Positions 11,030 through 20,106 of a stretch of 64,000 bases of DNA are shown here, in pieces. This DNA is from Mycolicibacterium boenickei (GTDB lineage Bacteria; Actinomycetota; Actinomycetes; Mycobacteriales; Mycobacteriaceae). Numbering within the stretch: position 1 is the stretch's first letter; the number at the start of each line of letters is the position of its first letter. A program made the position numbers and the translations under genes. The DNA lies in the NCBI RefSeq assembly GCF_010731295.1, contig NZ_AP022579.1, positions 5,394,001-5,458,000 of the forward strand, read 5' to 3'. The notes under the pieces were generated by a model. That model did not search any database. It saw nothing but the letters and a program-made list of their open reading frames with translations, and was not told the origin of the DNA.

Positions 11030-11689
11030 TCAGTCCTGCCGGAACACCACGTTCTCACTGAGCGGGTTGCGTGGTGTGTCCAGGTGATTGGCGGGAAAGT
11101 CGGGGTCGGCGTAGCCGATCGACAACCCGCTCAGGACCGTCAGATGGTCGGGGATGTCGAGTTGTTCACGCAGCACCTCCGGATAGAACGAGATCGACAC
11201 CTGCACGCAACTGCCGATTCCCCGTTCGTTCAGCGCCAGAAGCAGTGTCTGCAGGAACATCCCGACGCCCATCGCATCGACGTTCGTGAAATCCCGGTGC
11301 ATGCAGACCACCCCGGCCACGGGTGCGTGGAAGAACGCCCAGTTGCGCTTCTGGGCGGCCCAGCGGCCCTCGGCGTCGTCGCGGGCGATCCCCATCGCCC
11401 CGTAGACCAGGGCACCGCTCTCCCGCCGCAGGTGCGCGAACCGCGGCGGCAGGCCCGCGGAGCCGATCGCCGGCGGGGCCGCCTCGACCGCGGTGAGCAG
11501 CGCGTCCACCAATCGGGCGCGCCGCTCACCGGTGGCGAAGAAGACGTGCCAGGGCTGCGTGTTCGAGTTCGACGGCGCCCGCACTGCCAGCGCGAGCGCC
11601 TCGTCCAGAAGCTCTCGCGGAACCGGCTTGTCCAGCAAGAACATTCGCGATGACCTCCGCGACCGGACAACGTCGCCGAACTCGGCCAT
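11030..11689 (-). CDS. nitroreductase family flavoprotein
   Basis: 219 residues of the FMN-dependent NTR fold. Visible blocks: VRSRRSSRMFLLDKPVPRELLDEAL, APSNSNTQPWHVFFATG (FMN phosphate contacts) and GIGSCVQVSISFYPEVLREQLDIPDH, ending GYADPDFPANHLDTPRNPLSENVVF. Such enzymes reduce nitroaromatics, quinones or enones with NAD(P)H; no substrate can be assigned. The ATG at 11689 shares its A with the TGA of the upstream cupin gene (TGATG), so the NmrA-like, cupin and nitroreductase genes form one unit. The trio is absent at this point in M. tuberculosis. Confidence 0.9.
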   Translation of the reverse strand: MAEFGDVVRSRRSSRMFLLDKPVPRELLDEALALAVRAPSNSNTQPWHVFFATGERRARLVDALLTAVEAAPPAIGSAGLPPRFAHLRRESGALVYGAMGIARDDAEGRWAAQKRNWAFFHAPVAGVVCMHRDFTNVDAMGVGMFLQTLLLALNERGIGSCVQVSISFYPEVLREQLDIPDHLTVLSGLSIGYADPDFPANHLDTPRNPLSENVVFRQD

Positions 11690-12099
11690 CAGCGAACCCG
11701 GCGGTCCTTGCGAGCTTCGAGTTCGTCGTCCTCGACGACGACGAGCATCGGTTCGCCGGGCACGCACAGCATGTTGACGAGGAACTTCAGCGGGATGTCG
11801 TCACGGTTGTTGGCATCCGAGTAGTGGATCACGTCACCACCGGGTTCCCAGAACGCCTCGCCGGCCTTCACCACCCGCGGGGCCTCACCCTCCAGTTCGA
11901 AGAGCATCTCCCCCTCCAGCACGTAGCCGAAGGCGGGCCCGGCGGGGTGCCGGTGTGGCGGCGCGCCCGGTGACCCGGCGGGCCACTCGATGATCGTGGT
12001 CATCACTTCGGCGTTCGGCGGGATGAACGGCGGTGTCGCGGTGGCGATCACGGTCATCGCATCGTGGAGCGCCTGCTCGCGCTCAGCGGAGACCGGCAT
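11689..12099 (-). CDS. cupin-domain protein
   Basis: 136 residues. One cupin barrel: PPHRHPAGPAFGYVLEGEMLFELEG is motif 1 with two His and a Glu as likely metal ligands, and the second motif lies around GEAFWEPGGDVIHYSDANN. The ATG at 12099, one base after the TGA of the NmrA-like gene, is favoured; an alternative upstream start would put 57 bases inside that gene. Cupins of this size are often dioxygenases or isomerases, or small binding proteins; nothing here decides which. Confidence 0.85.
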   Translation of the reverse strand: MPVSAEREQALHDAMTVIATATPPFIPPNAEVMTTIIEWPAGSPGAPPHRHPAGPAFGYVLEGEMLFELEGEAPRVVKAGEAFWEPGGDVIHYSDANNRDDIPLKFLVNMLCVPGEPMLVVVEDDELEARKDRRVR

Positions 12100-12100
12100 G

Positions 12101-12844
12101 TCAGTGTGCCCCGGACCATGCGGCCCAACGGGTTTCACCGAGAATCCCGTCGTCACCGGTGACCAGGCTGTTGTCGTCGACCGCGGTCCCGAAATACGTT
12201 GCCTGCGGATCGATCACGACCGGCTTGTCGTCGCCCTGCTCGGCCAGTACCGCGCGGGCCATGTCGGCGAACGAGAACTTGTCGGGCCCACCGATGTTGA
12301 CGATTCCGCCCCGCGGCGCGGCCTGCGCGGCCTTGGCCACCTCGGCGGCGACATCGTCGACGGAGATCAGCTGGATCCGGGCGTCGGGAACGCGGACCTC
12401 GTCACCGACCGCCAGCGACGCGGTGATGGCCTCGGCGAATTCCTGGAACTGGGTGGCCCGCACGATGGTGTACGGCAGACCGGAAGCGGTGATGTTCTTC
12501 TCCTGCGCCACCTTGGCCCGCATGTAGCCGCTGTCCGGCAGTCCGTCGGCACCCACGATCGACAACGCGACGTAGTGCCCGACCCCGGTCTCCTTCGCGG
12601 CAGCCGCGAGGTTGTGCGAGGACTTGGTGAAGAAGTCCATCACGGGGCCGTCCTCGAACGAAGGCGAGTTGACCACGTCGACCAGCACCTGGGCCCCGGT
12701 CAGCGCCTCCACCAGGCCCTCACCGGTGAGAACGTTCGCACCCGAGGACAGGGAGGCAGCCACCACGTCGTGGCCGGCTTCGGTGAGCAACCGCACGACC
12801 CGCGAGCCGATCTGGCCGCTGGCACCTATGACTGTGATTTTCAT
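12101..12844 (-). CDS. NAD(P)-binding atypical SDR (NmrA-like) protein
   Basis: 247 residues. A Rossmann start MKITVIGASGQIGSRVVRLL with the GxSGxxG nucleotide motif, then VDVVNSPSF, GVGHYVALSIVGADG, YMRAKVAQE (Tyr and Lys in place of the classical YxxxK) and LPYTIVRATQFQEF, the profile of NmrA/QOR2-type proteins. These act as NAD(P)-sensing reductases or redox sensors. AAAGGA lies eight bases before the ATG. It leads a three-gene unit with a cupin and a nitroreductase, together suggesting a small redox or detoxification function. Confidence 0.88.
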   Translation of the reverse strand: MKITVIGASGQIGSRVVRLLTEAGHDVVAASLSSGANVLTGEGLVEALTGAQVLVDVVNSPSFEDGPVMDFFTKSSHNLAAAAKETGVGHYVALSIVGADGLPDSGYMRAKVAQEKNITASGLPYTIVRATQFQEFAEAITASLAVGDEVRVPDARIQLISVDDVAAEVAKAAQAAPRGGIVNIGGPDKFSFADMARAVLAEQGDDKPVVIDPQATYFGTAVDDNSLVTGDDGILGETRWAAWSGAH

Positions 12845-12953
12845 TGTGCGAATCCTTTTCTCGACGAGATGACAGGATCAACACTGGCACCGTGGGCCGA
12901 GATTCAAACCCTGGAAAGTCCGTAGTCGGCGCAGATAGTTGCCCATGACAGCA

Positions 12954-12988
12954 CAGAACCCCGGCGCACCAGGTGCACCGGGGTTCTG
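12954..12988 (-). terminator. hairpin terminator downstream of etfA
   Basis: An 11-base perfect stem (CAGAACCCCGG at 12954-12964 with CCGGGGTTCTG at 12978-12988) encloses a 13-base loop that contains a further GCACC/GGTGC pairing. There is no following T tract, as is common in mycobacteria. It lies just past the stop of etfA, so it probably ends the etfB-etfA message. Confidence 0.7.
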
Positions 12989-13006
12989 CGTGACGCGTTT
13001 GGCGAT

Positions 13007-13963
13007 CTATCCCTTGCGGGCCTTGACCGCCTCGGTCAGCTGCGGGCTGACCTTGAACAGGTCACCGACGATGCCGAGGTCGGCGATCTCGAAGATCGGC
13101 GCTTCCTCGTCCTTGTTCACCGCGATGATCGTCTTCGACGTCTGCATGCCGGCGCGGTGCTGGATCGCGCCCGAGATGCCCAGGGCGATGTACAGCTGCG
13201 GCGACACGGTCTTGCCGGTCTGGCCGACCTGGAACTGGCCCGGGTAGTAGCCCGAGTCGACCGCGGCGCGGGAGGCACCGACGGCGCCACCCAGCGAGTC
13301 GGCCAGCTCCTCGACGACCGAGAAGCTCTCGGCGCTGCCGACACCACGACCACCGGCGACCACGACGCTGGCCTCGGTGAGCTCGGGGCGGTCACCGGCA
13401 ACGGCGGGCTCGCGCTTGGTGATCTTGGTCGCGTTCTCGGCCTGGGCCGGGACCTCGACGTTGACGACCTCGCCGGCACCGTCGGCCGGGGCGGCCTCGA
13501 TCGCGCCCGGACGCACGGTGATCACCGGGGTGTCACTGGTGACCTGAGCCTCGACGGTGAAGGCGCCACCGAAGATGCTGTGGACGCCCACGGCACCTTC
13601 GCGGACCTCGACCACGTCAACCAGCAGACCCGAGCCGATCCGCGCGGCCAGGCGGGCGGCGATTTCCTTGCCGTCAGCGGTGGCCGCGACGATCACGCCG
13701 GCGGGGGCGGCCGACTCGGCCAGCCCGGCCAGCACGTCGACGACGGGGGTGAGCAGGTAGGTCTCTGCGTCGTCCGACTCGGCGACGTAGATCTTGGCCG
13801 CACCGGCGGCCTTCAGGCCGTCGACCAGCGGAGCCGCGGTGCCCGGCTTGCCCACCACAACGGCGGAGGGCTCACCCAGGGCGCGGGCGGCGGTGATGAG
13901 TTCGGCGCTGACCTTCTTCAATGCGCCTTCGGAGTGCTCAACGAGCACAAGTACTTCAGCCAT
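13007..13963 (-). CDS. etfA: electron transfer flavoprotein alpha subunit
   Basis: 318 residues, normal length. With EtfB it forms the FAD/AMP protein that takes electrons from acyl-CoA dehydrogenases. The N-terminal half ([21 protein letters not shown]) is the variable domain; the C-terminal FAD domain has [60 protein letters not shown] and [23 protein letters not shown], all classical. It is 33 bases downstream of etfB. Also called fixB; equivalent of Rv3028c. Confidence 0.97.
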   Translation of the reverse strand: MAEVLVLVEHSEGALKKVSAELITAARALGEPSAVVVGKPGTAAPLVDGLKAAGAAKIYVAESDDAETYLLTPVVDVLAGLAESAAPAGVIVAATADGKEIAARLAARIGSGLLVDVVEVREGAVGVHSIFGGAFTVEAQVTSDTPVITVRPGAIEAAPADGAGEVVNVEVPAQAENATKITKREPAVAGDRPELTEASVVVAGGRGVGSAESFSVVEELADSLGGAVGASRAAVDSGYYPGQFQVGQTGKTVSPQLYIALGISGAIQHRAGMQTSKTIIAVNKDEEAPIFEIADLGIVGDLFKVSPQLTEAVKARKG

Positions 13964-13996
13964 GAGTTCTCGTTACGTCTTTCGGAAGTGGGTGGG

Positions 13997-14788
13997 CTAG
14001 ATCAGCTTTTGGGCAACCAGGTACTCGGCGATCTTCGTGCCGCCGTCACCTTCGTCGGTCACCTTCTCACCGGCGGTCTTCGGCGGCTTCGGGGTCGAAG
14101 ACAGCACCTTGGAACCGGCATTGGCGACGCCGACCTCGTCAGCTTCCACGCCGATCTCGGCGAGGGTGAGCACGGTGACTTCCTTCTTCTTGGCGGCCAT
14201 GATGCCCTTGAAGGAGGGGAAGCGGGGCTCGTTGATCTTCTCGTTGACGCTGACCACAGCCGGGAGCGTCGCCTCGAGGGTGAACACGCCCTCGTCGGTC
14301 TCACGCTCGGCGGTGACCTTGCCGCCCTCGACGGTCAGCTTGCGCACGTGGGTCAGCTGCGGCAGGCCCAGGTACTCGGCGATCACGGCCGGGACCGCGC
14401 CTCCGACGCCGTCGGTGGCCTCGTTACCGGCGATGACCAGCTCGGTGCCCTCGATGGTGCCCAGCGCGCGGGCCAGGGCCCAGCCGGTCTGGATCACGTC
14501 GGAGCCGTGCATGCCGTCGTCCTTGAGGTGCACAGCCTTGTCGGCACCCATGGACAGCGCCTTGCGGATCGCCTCGGTGGCGCGCTCCGGGCCGGCGGTC
14601 AGCACGGTGACGGTGCTGTCTCCGCCCTCACGCTCCTTGATCAACAGCGCCTCTTCCACGGCGCGCTCGTTGATCTCGTCGAGCACGGCGTCGGCAGCCT
14701 CGCGGTCGAGGGTGAAATCGCCGTCGGACAGCTTGCGCTCCGACCAAGTGTCTGGGACCTGTTTGATCAGGACCACGATGTTCGTCAT
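13997..14788 (-). CDS. etfB: electron transfer flavoprotein beta subunit
   Basis: 263 residues. The AMP-binding subunit of ETF, with NIVVLIKQVPDT at the start, the signature region GADKAVHLKDDGMHGSD and the loop VIAGNEATDGVGGAVPAVIAEYLGLPQLTHV. The ATG at 14788 is preceded by GGAGG in the leader; upstream frame to 14833 lacks family similarity. First gene of the etfB-etfA operon, whose promoter region carries a 16-base palindrome at 14860. Equivalent of Rv3029c (fixA). Confidence 0.97.
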   Translation of the reverse strand: MTNIVVLIKQVPDTWSERKLSDGDFTLDREAADAVLDEINERAVEEALLIKEREGGDSTVTVLTAGPERATEAIRKALSMGADKAVHLKDDGMHGSDVIQTGWALARALGTIEGTELVIAGNEATDGVGGAVPAVIAEYLGLPQLTHVRKLTVEGGKVTAERETDEGVFTLEATLPAVVSVNEKINEPRFPSFKGIMAAKKKEVTVLTLAEIGVEADEVGVANAGSKVLSSTPKPPKTAGEKVTDEGDGGTKIAEYLVAQKLI

Positions 14789-14859
14789 GACTCTGGTTCG
14801 TCCTCCTCGATGAGACCGGTGGCCCGGGCTCATATCACGTTCTAGGCAACTAGCATCAT

Positions 14860-14875
14860 GTTACCGGTCGGTAAC
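14860..14875. promoter_or_regulatory. 16-base palindrome upstream of etfB
   Basis: GTTACCGGTCGGTAAC: two seven-base arms GTTACCG and CGGTAAC around GT. It lies 72 bases upstream of the etfB start and 143 bases upstream of the divergent methyltransferase gene. Its size and symmetry fit a TetR-family operator, such as those that control fatty acid oxidation genes. No TetR gene is adjacent, so the regulator would act from elsewhere. Confidence 0.6.
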
Positions 14876-15003
14876 TTTTGATGGTTCGCAGGAACACCAT
14901 AGCTGGTCGGAGTTTGTATTCCGGCCTCCCCTACCACACCCCTGAGGTATGGGAACCGTTGGTTGATTGGCCACCGACCCCTTCAACCTGGGCAAGGCTG
15001 GGT

Positions 15004-15009
15004 TAGCCT
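15004..15009 (+). promoter_or_regulatory. candidate -10 element of the MGLP-type operon
   Basis: TAGCCT, eight bases before the ATG at 15018. No ribosome binding site is visible between them, so transcription probably begins at or next to the start codon. Confidence 0.45.
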
Positions 15010-15017
15010 GCCTTCCA

Positions 15018-15791
15018 ATGAGCGCATTCGTTGGCGACCCGGATCACGCCCTACCCCTGACCGGCGAGCGGACCATCCCCGGCCTGGCCGAGGAGAATTA
15101 CTGGTTTCGCCGGCATGAGGTGGTGTACCAGCGACTGGCGGGCCGGTGCGTCGACCGAGAGGTCCTCGAAGCCGGCTGCGGCGAAGGCTACGGCGCCGAC
15201 CTGATCGCCGACGTCGCACGTCGCGTCGTGGCACTGGACTACGACGAGGCCACGGTGGCACACGTGCGGGCCCGCTACCCGAGGGTGCAGATCCAGCACG
15301 GCAACCTGGCCGAGCTGCCCCTGGCCGACCAGTCGGTCGACGTCGTGGTGAACTTCCAGGTCATCGAACACCTTTGGGATCAAGGTCAATTCGTCTCCGA
15401 ATGCTTCCGGGTGCTGCGGCCCGGCGGCGTGTTCCTGGTCTCCACCCCCAACCGGATCACCTTCTCCCCCGGTCGCGACACCCCGCTCAACCCGTTCCAC
15501 ACCCGCGAGCTCAACGCCGCGGAGCTGACCGAACTGCTGCACGACGCGGGCTTCGAGGTCGAGTCGATGCTCGGGGTGTTTCACGGTGCCGGGCTGGCCG
15601 AACTCGACGCCCGGCACGGCGGCTCGATCATCGAGGCGCAGGTGCAGCGCGCCGTGGCCGACGCGCCCTGGCCCGAGCAGCTGCTCGCCGACGTGGCCGC
15701 CGTCGGCATCGACGACTTCGATCTCACCTCCGCGACCGAACGCAACATTGACGACAGCCTCGACCTGGTCGCGATCGCGGTGCGGCCGTGA
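15018..15791 (+). CDS. class I SAM-dependent methyltransferase (Rv3030-like)
   Basis: 257 residues. SAM-binding motif I is EVLEAGCGEGYGADLIA, then VVALDYDEATVAHVRARYP (acidic ribose contact), VDVVVNFQVIEHLWD, and a conserved VSTPNRITFSPGRDTPLNPFHTRELNA. It closely resembles M. tuberculosis Rv3030, assigned to O-methylation in methylglucose lipopolysaccharide (MGLP) synthesis. The ATG at 15018 is chosen over an upstream ATG at 14967 because homology begins after it. Its TGA overlaps the GTG of the GH57 gene, so the two are likely co-translated. MGLP is a cytoplasmic polysaccharide that binds fatty acyl-CoAs. Confidence 0.9.
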   Translation: MSAFVGDPDHALPLTGERTIPGLAEENYWFRRHEVVYQRLAGRCVDREVLEAGCGEGYGADLIADVARRVVALDYDEATVAHVRARYPRVQIQHGNLAELPLADQSVDVVVNFQVIEHLWDQGQFVSECFRVLRPGGVFLVSTPNRITFSPGRDTPLNPFHTRELNAAELTELLHDAGFEVESMLGVFHGAGLAELDARHGGSIIEAQVQRAVADAPWPEQLLADVAAVGIDDFDLTSATERNIDDSLDLVAIAVRP

Positions 15792-17338
15792 CGCATCCCA
15801 CCGCAGACCCCGAACCTGCACCAGGTCTGTTCACGCTCGTCCTGCACACCCACCTGCCCTGGCTGGCCCATCACGGCCGCTGGCCGGTCGGCGAGGAGTG
15901 GCTGTACCAGTCCTGGGCCGCGGCGTACCTGCCGTTGATGCGGGTGCTGCGCGGGCTGGCCGCCGAGGACCGCAGCCACCTGATCACCCTCGGCATGACG
16001 CCGGTGGTCACCGCGCAGCTCGACGACCCCTATTGCCTGGCGGGCATGCACCACTGGCTGGCCAACTGGCAGCTGCGAGCCCAGGAGGCCACCACGCTGC
16101 GTGAGCCGGAAGGCTTGCGGCAGTTCGGCATTCGCGAATACGCGGAGGCCGGCGCGGCGATCGAGGAGTTCACCACCCACTGGCGGCACGGCGCCAGCGG
16201 GCTGTTGCGCCAGCTGATCGACGCCGAGACCATCGAGCTCCTCGGCGGCCCGCTGTCGCACCCGTTCCAGCCGCTGCTCAACCCGCGGTTGCGCGAGTTC
16301 GCCCTGCGCGAAGGTCTGGCCGATGCGCAGCAGCGATTCGCTCACACCCCGGTCGGCATCTGGGCGCCCGAATGTGCGTACGCCCCCGGCATGGAGACCG
16401 GTTACGCCGCGGCCGGGGTCGGGCACTTCATGGTGGACGGACCCTCGCTGCACGGTGACACCGCGCTCGGCCGCCCGGTCGGCGAGTCCGATGTGGTGGC
16501 TTTCGGGCGCGACCTGCAGGTGAGCTACCGCGTGTGGTCGCCGAAGTCCGGCTACCCCGGCCATGCCGCGTATCGGGATTTCCACACCTATGACCACACC
16601 ACCGGCCTCAAGCCGGCCCGGGTCACCGGTCGCAACGTCCCGTCCGAGGAGAAGGCGCCCTACGATCCGCAGCGCGCCGACCGGGCGATCGACGAGCACG
16701 TCGCCGACTTCGTCGAGGTGGTCCGTCGCCGCCTGATCAGCGAGAGCGAGCGGATCGGCCGCCCGGCCCACGTCGTGGCCGCATTCGACACCGAGTTGTT
16801 CGGCCACTGGTGGTACGAGGGCCCGGAGTGGCTCGGCCGGGTGTTGCGGGCGCTGCCGGCAGCCGGGGTGCGGGTCGGCACCCTCGCGGATGCCAAGGCC
16901 GGCGGATTCGTCGGCGCCCCGGTCGAATTGCCGCCCAGCTCATGGGGTTCGGGCAAGAACTGGCAGGTCTGGAACGGCGAGAAGGTCGCCGATCTGGTGC
17001 AGCTCAACAGCGAGGTGGTGGACGGCGCCCTGAGCACGGTCGACAAGGCGCTCGCCCAGCACGCCGCGGTCGGCGCACCGACCGCGCGCGACCGGGTGGC
17101 CGATCAGATCCTGCGGGAGACGCTGTTGACGGTGTCCAGCGACTGGCCGTTCATGGTGAGCAAGGATTCGGCCGCCGATTACGCCCGCTACCGCGCACAC
17201 CTGCACGCGCACGCCACCCGCGAGATCTCCGACGCCCTGGCCTCGGGCCGCCGCGACCATGCCGAGCGCCTCGCCGACGGCTGGAACAAGGCCGACGGAC
17301 TGTTCGGTGCCCTCGACGCCCGGCGTCTGCCAAAATGA
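15788..17338 (+). CDS. GH57 alpha-1,4-glucan branching enzyme (Rv3031-like)
   Basis: 516 residues, the usual length for GH57 branching enzymes. The barrel starts FTLVLHTHLPWLAHHGRWPVGEEWL; the catalytic nucleophile is Glu195 in GIWAPECAYAPG and the acid/base is Asp334 in AFDTELFGHWWYEGPEW. A C-terminal helical domain follows. It introduces alpha-1,6 branches into glucan chains, here presumably MGLP or glycogen. GTG start at 15788 overlapping the methyltransferase stop (GTGA). Confidence 0.93.
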   Translation: MTHPTADPEPAPGLFTLVLHTHLPWLAHHGRWPVGEEWLYQSWAAAYLPLMRVLRGLAAEDRSHLITLGMTPVVTAQLDDPYCLAGMHHWLANWQLRAQEATTLREPEGLRQFGIREYAEAGAAIEEFTTHWRHGASGLLRQLIDAETIELLGGPLSHPFQPLLNPRLREFALREGLADAQQRFAHTPVGIWAPECAYAPGMETGYAAAGVGHFMVDGPSLHGDTALGRPVGESDVVAFGRDLQVSYRVWSPKSGYPGHAAYRDFHTYDHTTGLKPARVTGRNVPSEEKAPYDPQRADRAIDEHVADFVEVVRRRLISESERIGRPAHVVAAFDTELFGHWWYEGPEWLGRVLRALPAAGVRVGTLADAKAGGFVGAPVELPPSSWGSGKNWQVWNGEKVADLVQLNSEVVDGALSTVDKALAQHAAVGAPTARDRVADQILRETLLTVSSDWPFMVSKDSAADYARYRAHLHAHATREISDALASGRRDHAERLADGWNKADGLFGALDARRLPK

Positions 17339-17429
17339 CCACCAGCGCGAGCGTGCGCGTCTGCCGCTCGACACCCCGCCAAACCTCAGCATTGTGCGCA
17401 CGCTCGCACCGGCACGAAGGCCCGCAGTC

Positions 17430-18671
17430 ATGAAGATCCTGATGGTGTCATGGGAGTACCCGCCCGTCGTCGTCGGCGGTCTGGGCAGGCATGTGCACCA
17501 CCTGGCCACGGCACTGGCCGAGGCCGGCCACGAGATCGTGGTCCTCAGCCGCAGGCCCACCGACACCGACCCCAGCACGCACCCGTCCACCGACGAGGTC
17601 AGCGAAGGCGTGCGCGTGGTGGCAGCTGCGCAGGATCCGCACGAGTTCGAGTTCGGCACGGACATGATGGCCTGGACCCTGGCCATGGGTCACTCGATGG
17701 TGCGCACCGGCCTTGCGGTCAAAGACAATTCGGGTGACCGCTGGGTACCCGACCTGGTCCACGCCCACGATTGGCTGGTGGCCCATCCTGCCATCGCACT
17801 GGCCGAATACTTCGATGTGCCATTGGTTTCCACCATCCATGCCACCGAGGCGGGCCGGCATTCCGGCTGGGTCTCCGGCCCGATCAGCCGCCAGGTGCAC
17901 GCCGTGGAATCGTGGCTGGTGCGCGAATCCGATTCGCTGATCACGTGTTCGGCGTCGATGAGCGATGAGATCACCGAGCTGTTCGGTCCCGAACTGTCCG
18001 AGATCAGGGTGATCCGCAACGGGATCGACGCCGATCTCTGGCCGTTCGCCCCACGGCGCCCCCACCAGGGCCCACCCGAACTCCTCTACCTCGGCCGCCT
18101 GGAATACGAGAAGGGCGTGCACGACGCGATCGCGGCCCTGCCCCGGATCCGGCGCGCACATCCCGGTACCACCCTGACCATCGCCGGTGACGGTACCCAG
18201 CAGCAGTGGCTCGTCGAGCAAGCCCGAAAGCACAAGGTGCTCAAGGCAACCCGGTTCGTCGGACGGCTCGGCCACGAGGAACTGCTCCAGGCCCTGCAGT
18301 CCGCCGATGCCGCCGTGCTGCCCAGCCACTACGAGCCGTTCGGCATCGTGGCACTGGAGGCCGCGGCCACCGGAACCCCGCTGGTGACGTCCAACGTGGG
18401 CGGTCTCGGCGAAGCCGTGATCGACGGCCAGACCGGAATGTCCTTCGCACCCCGGGATGTGGCGGGCCTGGCCGCGGCGGTCCGCGCAGTACTCGACGAC
18501 CCCGAGGCCGCGCAGCGCCGGGCGATCGCCGCCCGCGAGCGCCTCAGCGCCGACTTCGACTGGCACACCGTGGCCGCCGAGACCAGCCAGGTCTACCTGG
18601 CCGCCAAACGTGCCGAGCGGGAGCCACATTCGCGCCGGCCGATCGTCGAGCACGCACTGCCCGACCGCTGA
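17430..18671 (+). CDS. GT4 alpha-1,4-glucosyltransferase (Rv3032-like)
   Basis: 413 residues with two Rossmann domains of the GT-B fold. The N-terminus MKILMVSWEYPPVVVGGLGRH is the glycogen-synthase-like acceptor side; the C-terminal half has LLYLGRLEYEKGVHDAI and the retaining E-x7-E motif in HYEPFGIVALEAAATGTPLV. The near-identical M. tuberculosis Rv3032 elongates the MGLP and glycogen backbones from ADP- or UDP-glucose. It follows the GH57 gene by 91 bases, and its stop lies at the edge of two palindromes that belong to the next operon. Confidence 0.93.
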   Translation: MKILMVSWEYPPVVVGGLGRHVHHLATALAEAGHEIVVLSRRPTDTDPSTHPSTDEVSEGVRVVAAAQDPHEFEFGTDMMAWTLAMGHSMVRTGLAVKDNSGDRWVPDLVHAHDWLVAHPAIALAEYFDVPLVSTIHATEAGRHSGWVSGPISRQVHAVESWLVRESDSLITCSASMSDEITELFGPELSEIRVIRNGIDADLWPFAPRRPHQGPPELLYLGRLEYEKGVHDAIAALPRIRRAHPGTTLTIAGDGTQQQWLVEQARKHKVLKATRFVGRLGHEELLQALQSADAAVLPSHYEPFGIVALEAAATGTPLVTSNVGGLGEAVIDGQTGMSFAPRDVAGLAAAVRAVLDDPEAAQRRAIAARERLSADFDWHTVAAETSQVYLAAKRAEREPHSRRPIVEHALPDR

Positions 18672-18709
18672 TTCGACCGGCGTCGAATCAATCCGCACAT
18701 AGCGTGCGG
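18670..18709 (+). promoter_or_regulatory. MFS-ArsR promoter with two inverted repeats
   Basis: GATTCGAC-CGGC-GTCGAATC occupies 18670-18689 and CCGCAC-ATAGC-GTGCGG occupies 18693-18709; both have perfect arms (8 and 6 bases). The second overlaps TAGCGT (18700-18705), six bases before the ATG at 18712, a leaderless layout; the first covers the expected -35 area. The regulator encoded at the end of this operon is the obvious candidate to bind. The first repeat might instead serve as the terminator of the preceding gene. Confidence 0.6.
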
Positions 18710-18711
18710 AT

Positions 18712-20106
18712 ATGGCTCCACCACGGTCCCCAGTCGTCACGCTGATCGCCGCTTACCTCGGGCTGTTCATCGGCCTGGTCGATGCGAACGCCGTCAACCT
18801 GGCACTACCGGCGATCGGCGACGACCTCGGCGGCGGGGTGGCCGGTGCGCAGTGGACCATCGACTCCTACAACGTGACGTTCGCGGCGTTTCTGCTCACC
18901 GCGGGGTCACTGGGAGACCGGTTCAGCCGGCGACGCATGCTGCGCATCGGCTTGGCGACGTTCGTCACGGCGTCGATCGCCTGCGCGCTGAGCCCGTCGC
19001 TGACGGTGTTACTGGTGGCACGGGCGATTCAGGGACTCGGCGCGGCGATGATGCTGCCGCAGGGCCTGGCCATCGCCGCGGCGGTCTATCCGGATCCGCG
19101 TGGCCGGGCCCGGGCCACGGCGGCGTGGGCGATGGCCGCGGCCAGTAGCACCGCGCTCGGTCCACTGCTCGGCGGCGTCCTGGCCGAAACCATCGGCTGG
19201 CGCTGGATCTTCTGGGTCAACGTGCCGGTCGGTCTGCTGGCGCTGGCGGCCAGCGCCACGCATCTGCCGGATTCGCGCGATCCGGATGCCGCCCGCCTCG
19301 ATCTGCCCGGTCAGGGTCTGGCCGTCCTGGCGCTCGGTGCCGCGACCCTGGTCCTGGTCGAGGGACACGACTGGGATTGGCGGGAGACGGTTCTGGTCAG
19401 CGCAACGGCGGTGGCCGCGTTCATCGCATTCCTGGCCGTCCAGAGTCGGAGCCCGCACCCGATGCTGCCGCTGGGCCTGTTCGGCAGCCGCCGGCTGGTC
19501 GGCGCTCTGCTGGCCACCTTCGCGATGACGTTCGGCATCTACGGGCTACTGCTGGTGAACAGCTTTGCCTTCCAACAACTCCGGGGCACCGGCGCGTTGA
19601 CGACTGCTGTGTGGTTCTTGCCGATGGCGATCGTCTACCTGCTGTTGATTCCGGTGGCCAACATGTTGGTCCGTCGCGCCGGCCCGCGCCCGGTGATGGC
19701 GGCAGGGCTGGTGCTGATGGCGGCAGGCTCACTGCTCTACGCCGCGGCCGGGCCATTGGGCGGCATCGGATGGCTGGAGCTGTCCTTCGTGCTCGCGGGT
19801 GCCGGGCTGGCTCTCAACACCGGCCCGGCGGTGACGCTGGCGATGGACGCGATCCCGTTGGGGCGGGCGGGGCTGGCCGCGGGCGTGGTGAATCTGGCCC
19901 GGCTGCTGGGTATCACTGTCGGGGTCGCGGTGTTGGGTAGTGCCATGACAGTCGTCGGTGGTGCCGCCGGGGTGCGGACCGCACTGCTGGTCGGCGCCGG
20001 CTGCCAGTTGGTCGGCGCGGTGCTGGCGCTACGGCTGACGCGTCGCACCCGGGGAGCGGGCACACCACGCGTCCAGACCGTCGGGAAGGAGTCGTGTCAT
20101 GCGTGA
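18712..20106 (+). CDS. MFS drug-efflux-type transporter (DHA2-like)
   Basis: 464 residues with about twelve to fourteen membrane helices. The first helix has GLFIGLVDANAVNLALPAIGDDL, loop 2-3 has GSLGDRFSRRRMLRIGL (motif A), and helix 5 has the export signature AAASSTALGPLLGGVLAETIGWRWIFWVNVPVG. These are marks of the EmrB/QacA proton-coupled drug exporters. Substrate unknown. A leaderless start is likely. The last eight bases overlap the following regulator gene, so exporter and regulator are expressed together. Confidence 0.93.
   Translation: MAPPRSPVVTLIAAYLGLFIGLVDANAVNLALPAIGDDLGGGVAGAQWTIDSYNVTFAAFLLTAGSLGDRFSRRRMLRIGLATFVTASIACALSPSLTVLLVARAIQGLGAAMMLPQGLAIAAAVYPDPRGRARATAAWAMAAASSTALGPLLGGVLAETIGWRWIFWVNVPVGLLALAASATHLPDSRDPDAARLDLPGQGLAVLALGAATLVLVEGHDWDWRETVLVSATAVAAFIAFLAVQSRSPHPMLPLGLFGSRRLVGALLATFAMTFGIYGLLLVNSFAFQQLRGTGALTTAVWFLPMAIVYLLLIPVANMLVRRAGPRPVMAAGLVLMAAGSLLYAAAGPLGGIGWLELSFVLAGAGLALNTGPAVTLAMDAIPLGRAGLAAGVVNLARLLGITVGVAVLGSAMTVVGGAAGVRTALLVGAGCQLVGAVLALRLTRRTRGAGTPRVQTVGKESCHA

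Noticed and set aside
13157..14845. 562-codon open frame on the plus strand
   Set aside because: Opposite etfA and etfB, both certain genes; the Leu/Gly/Asp/His-rich translation has no recognisable fold.
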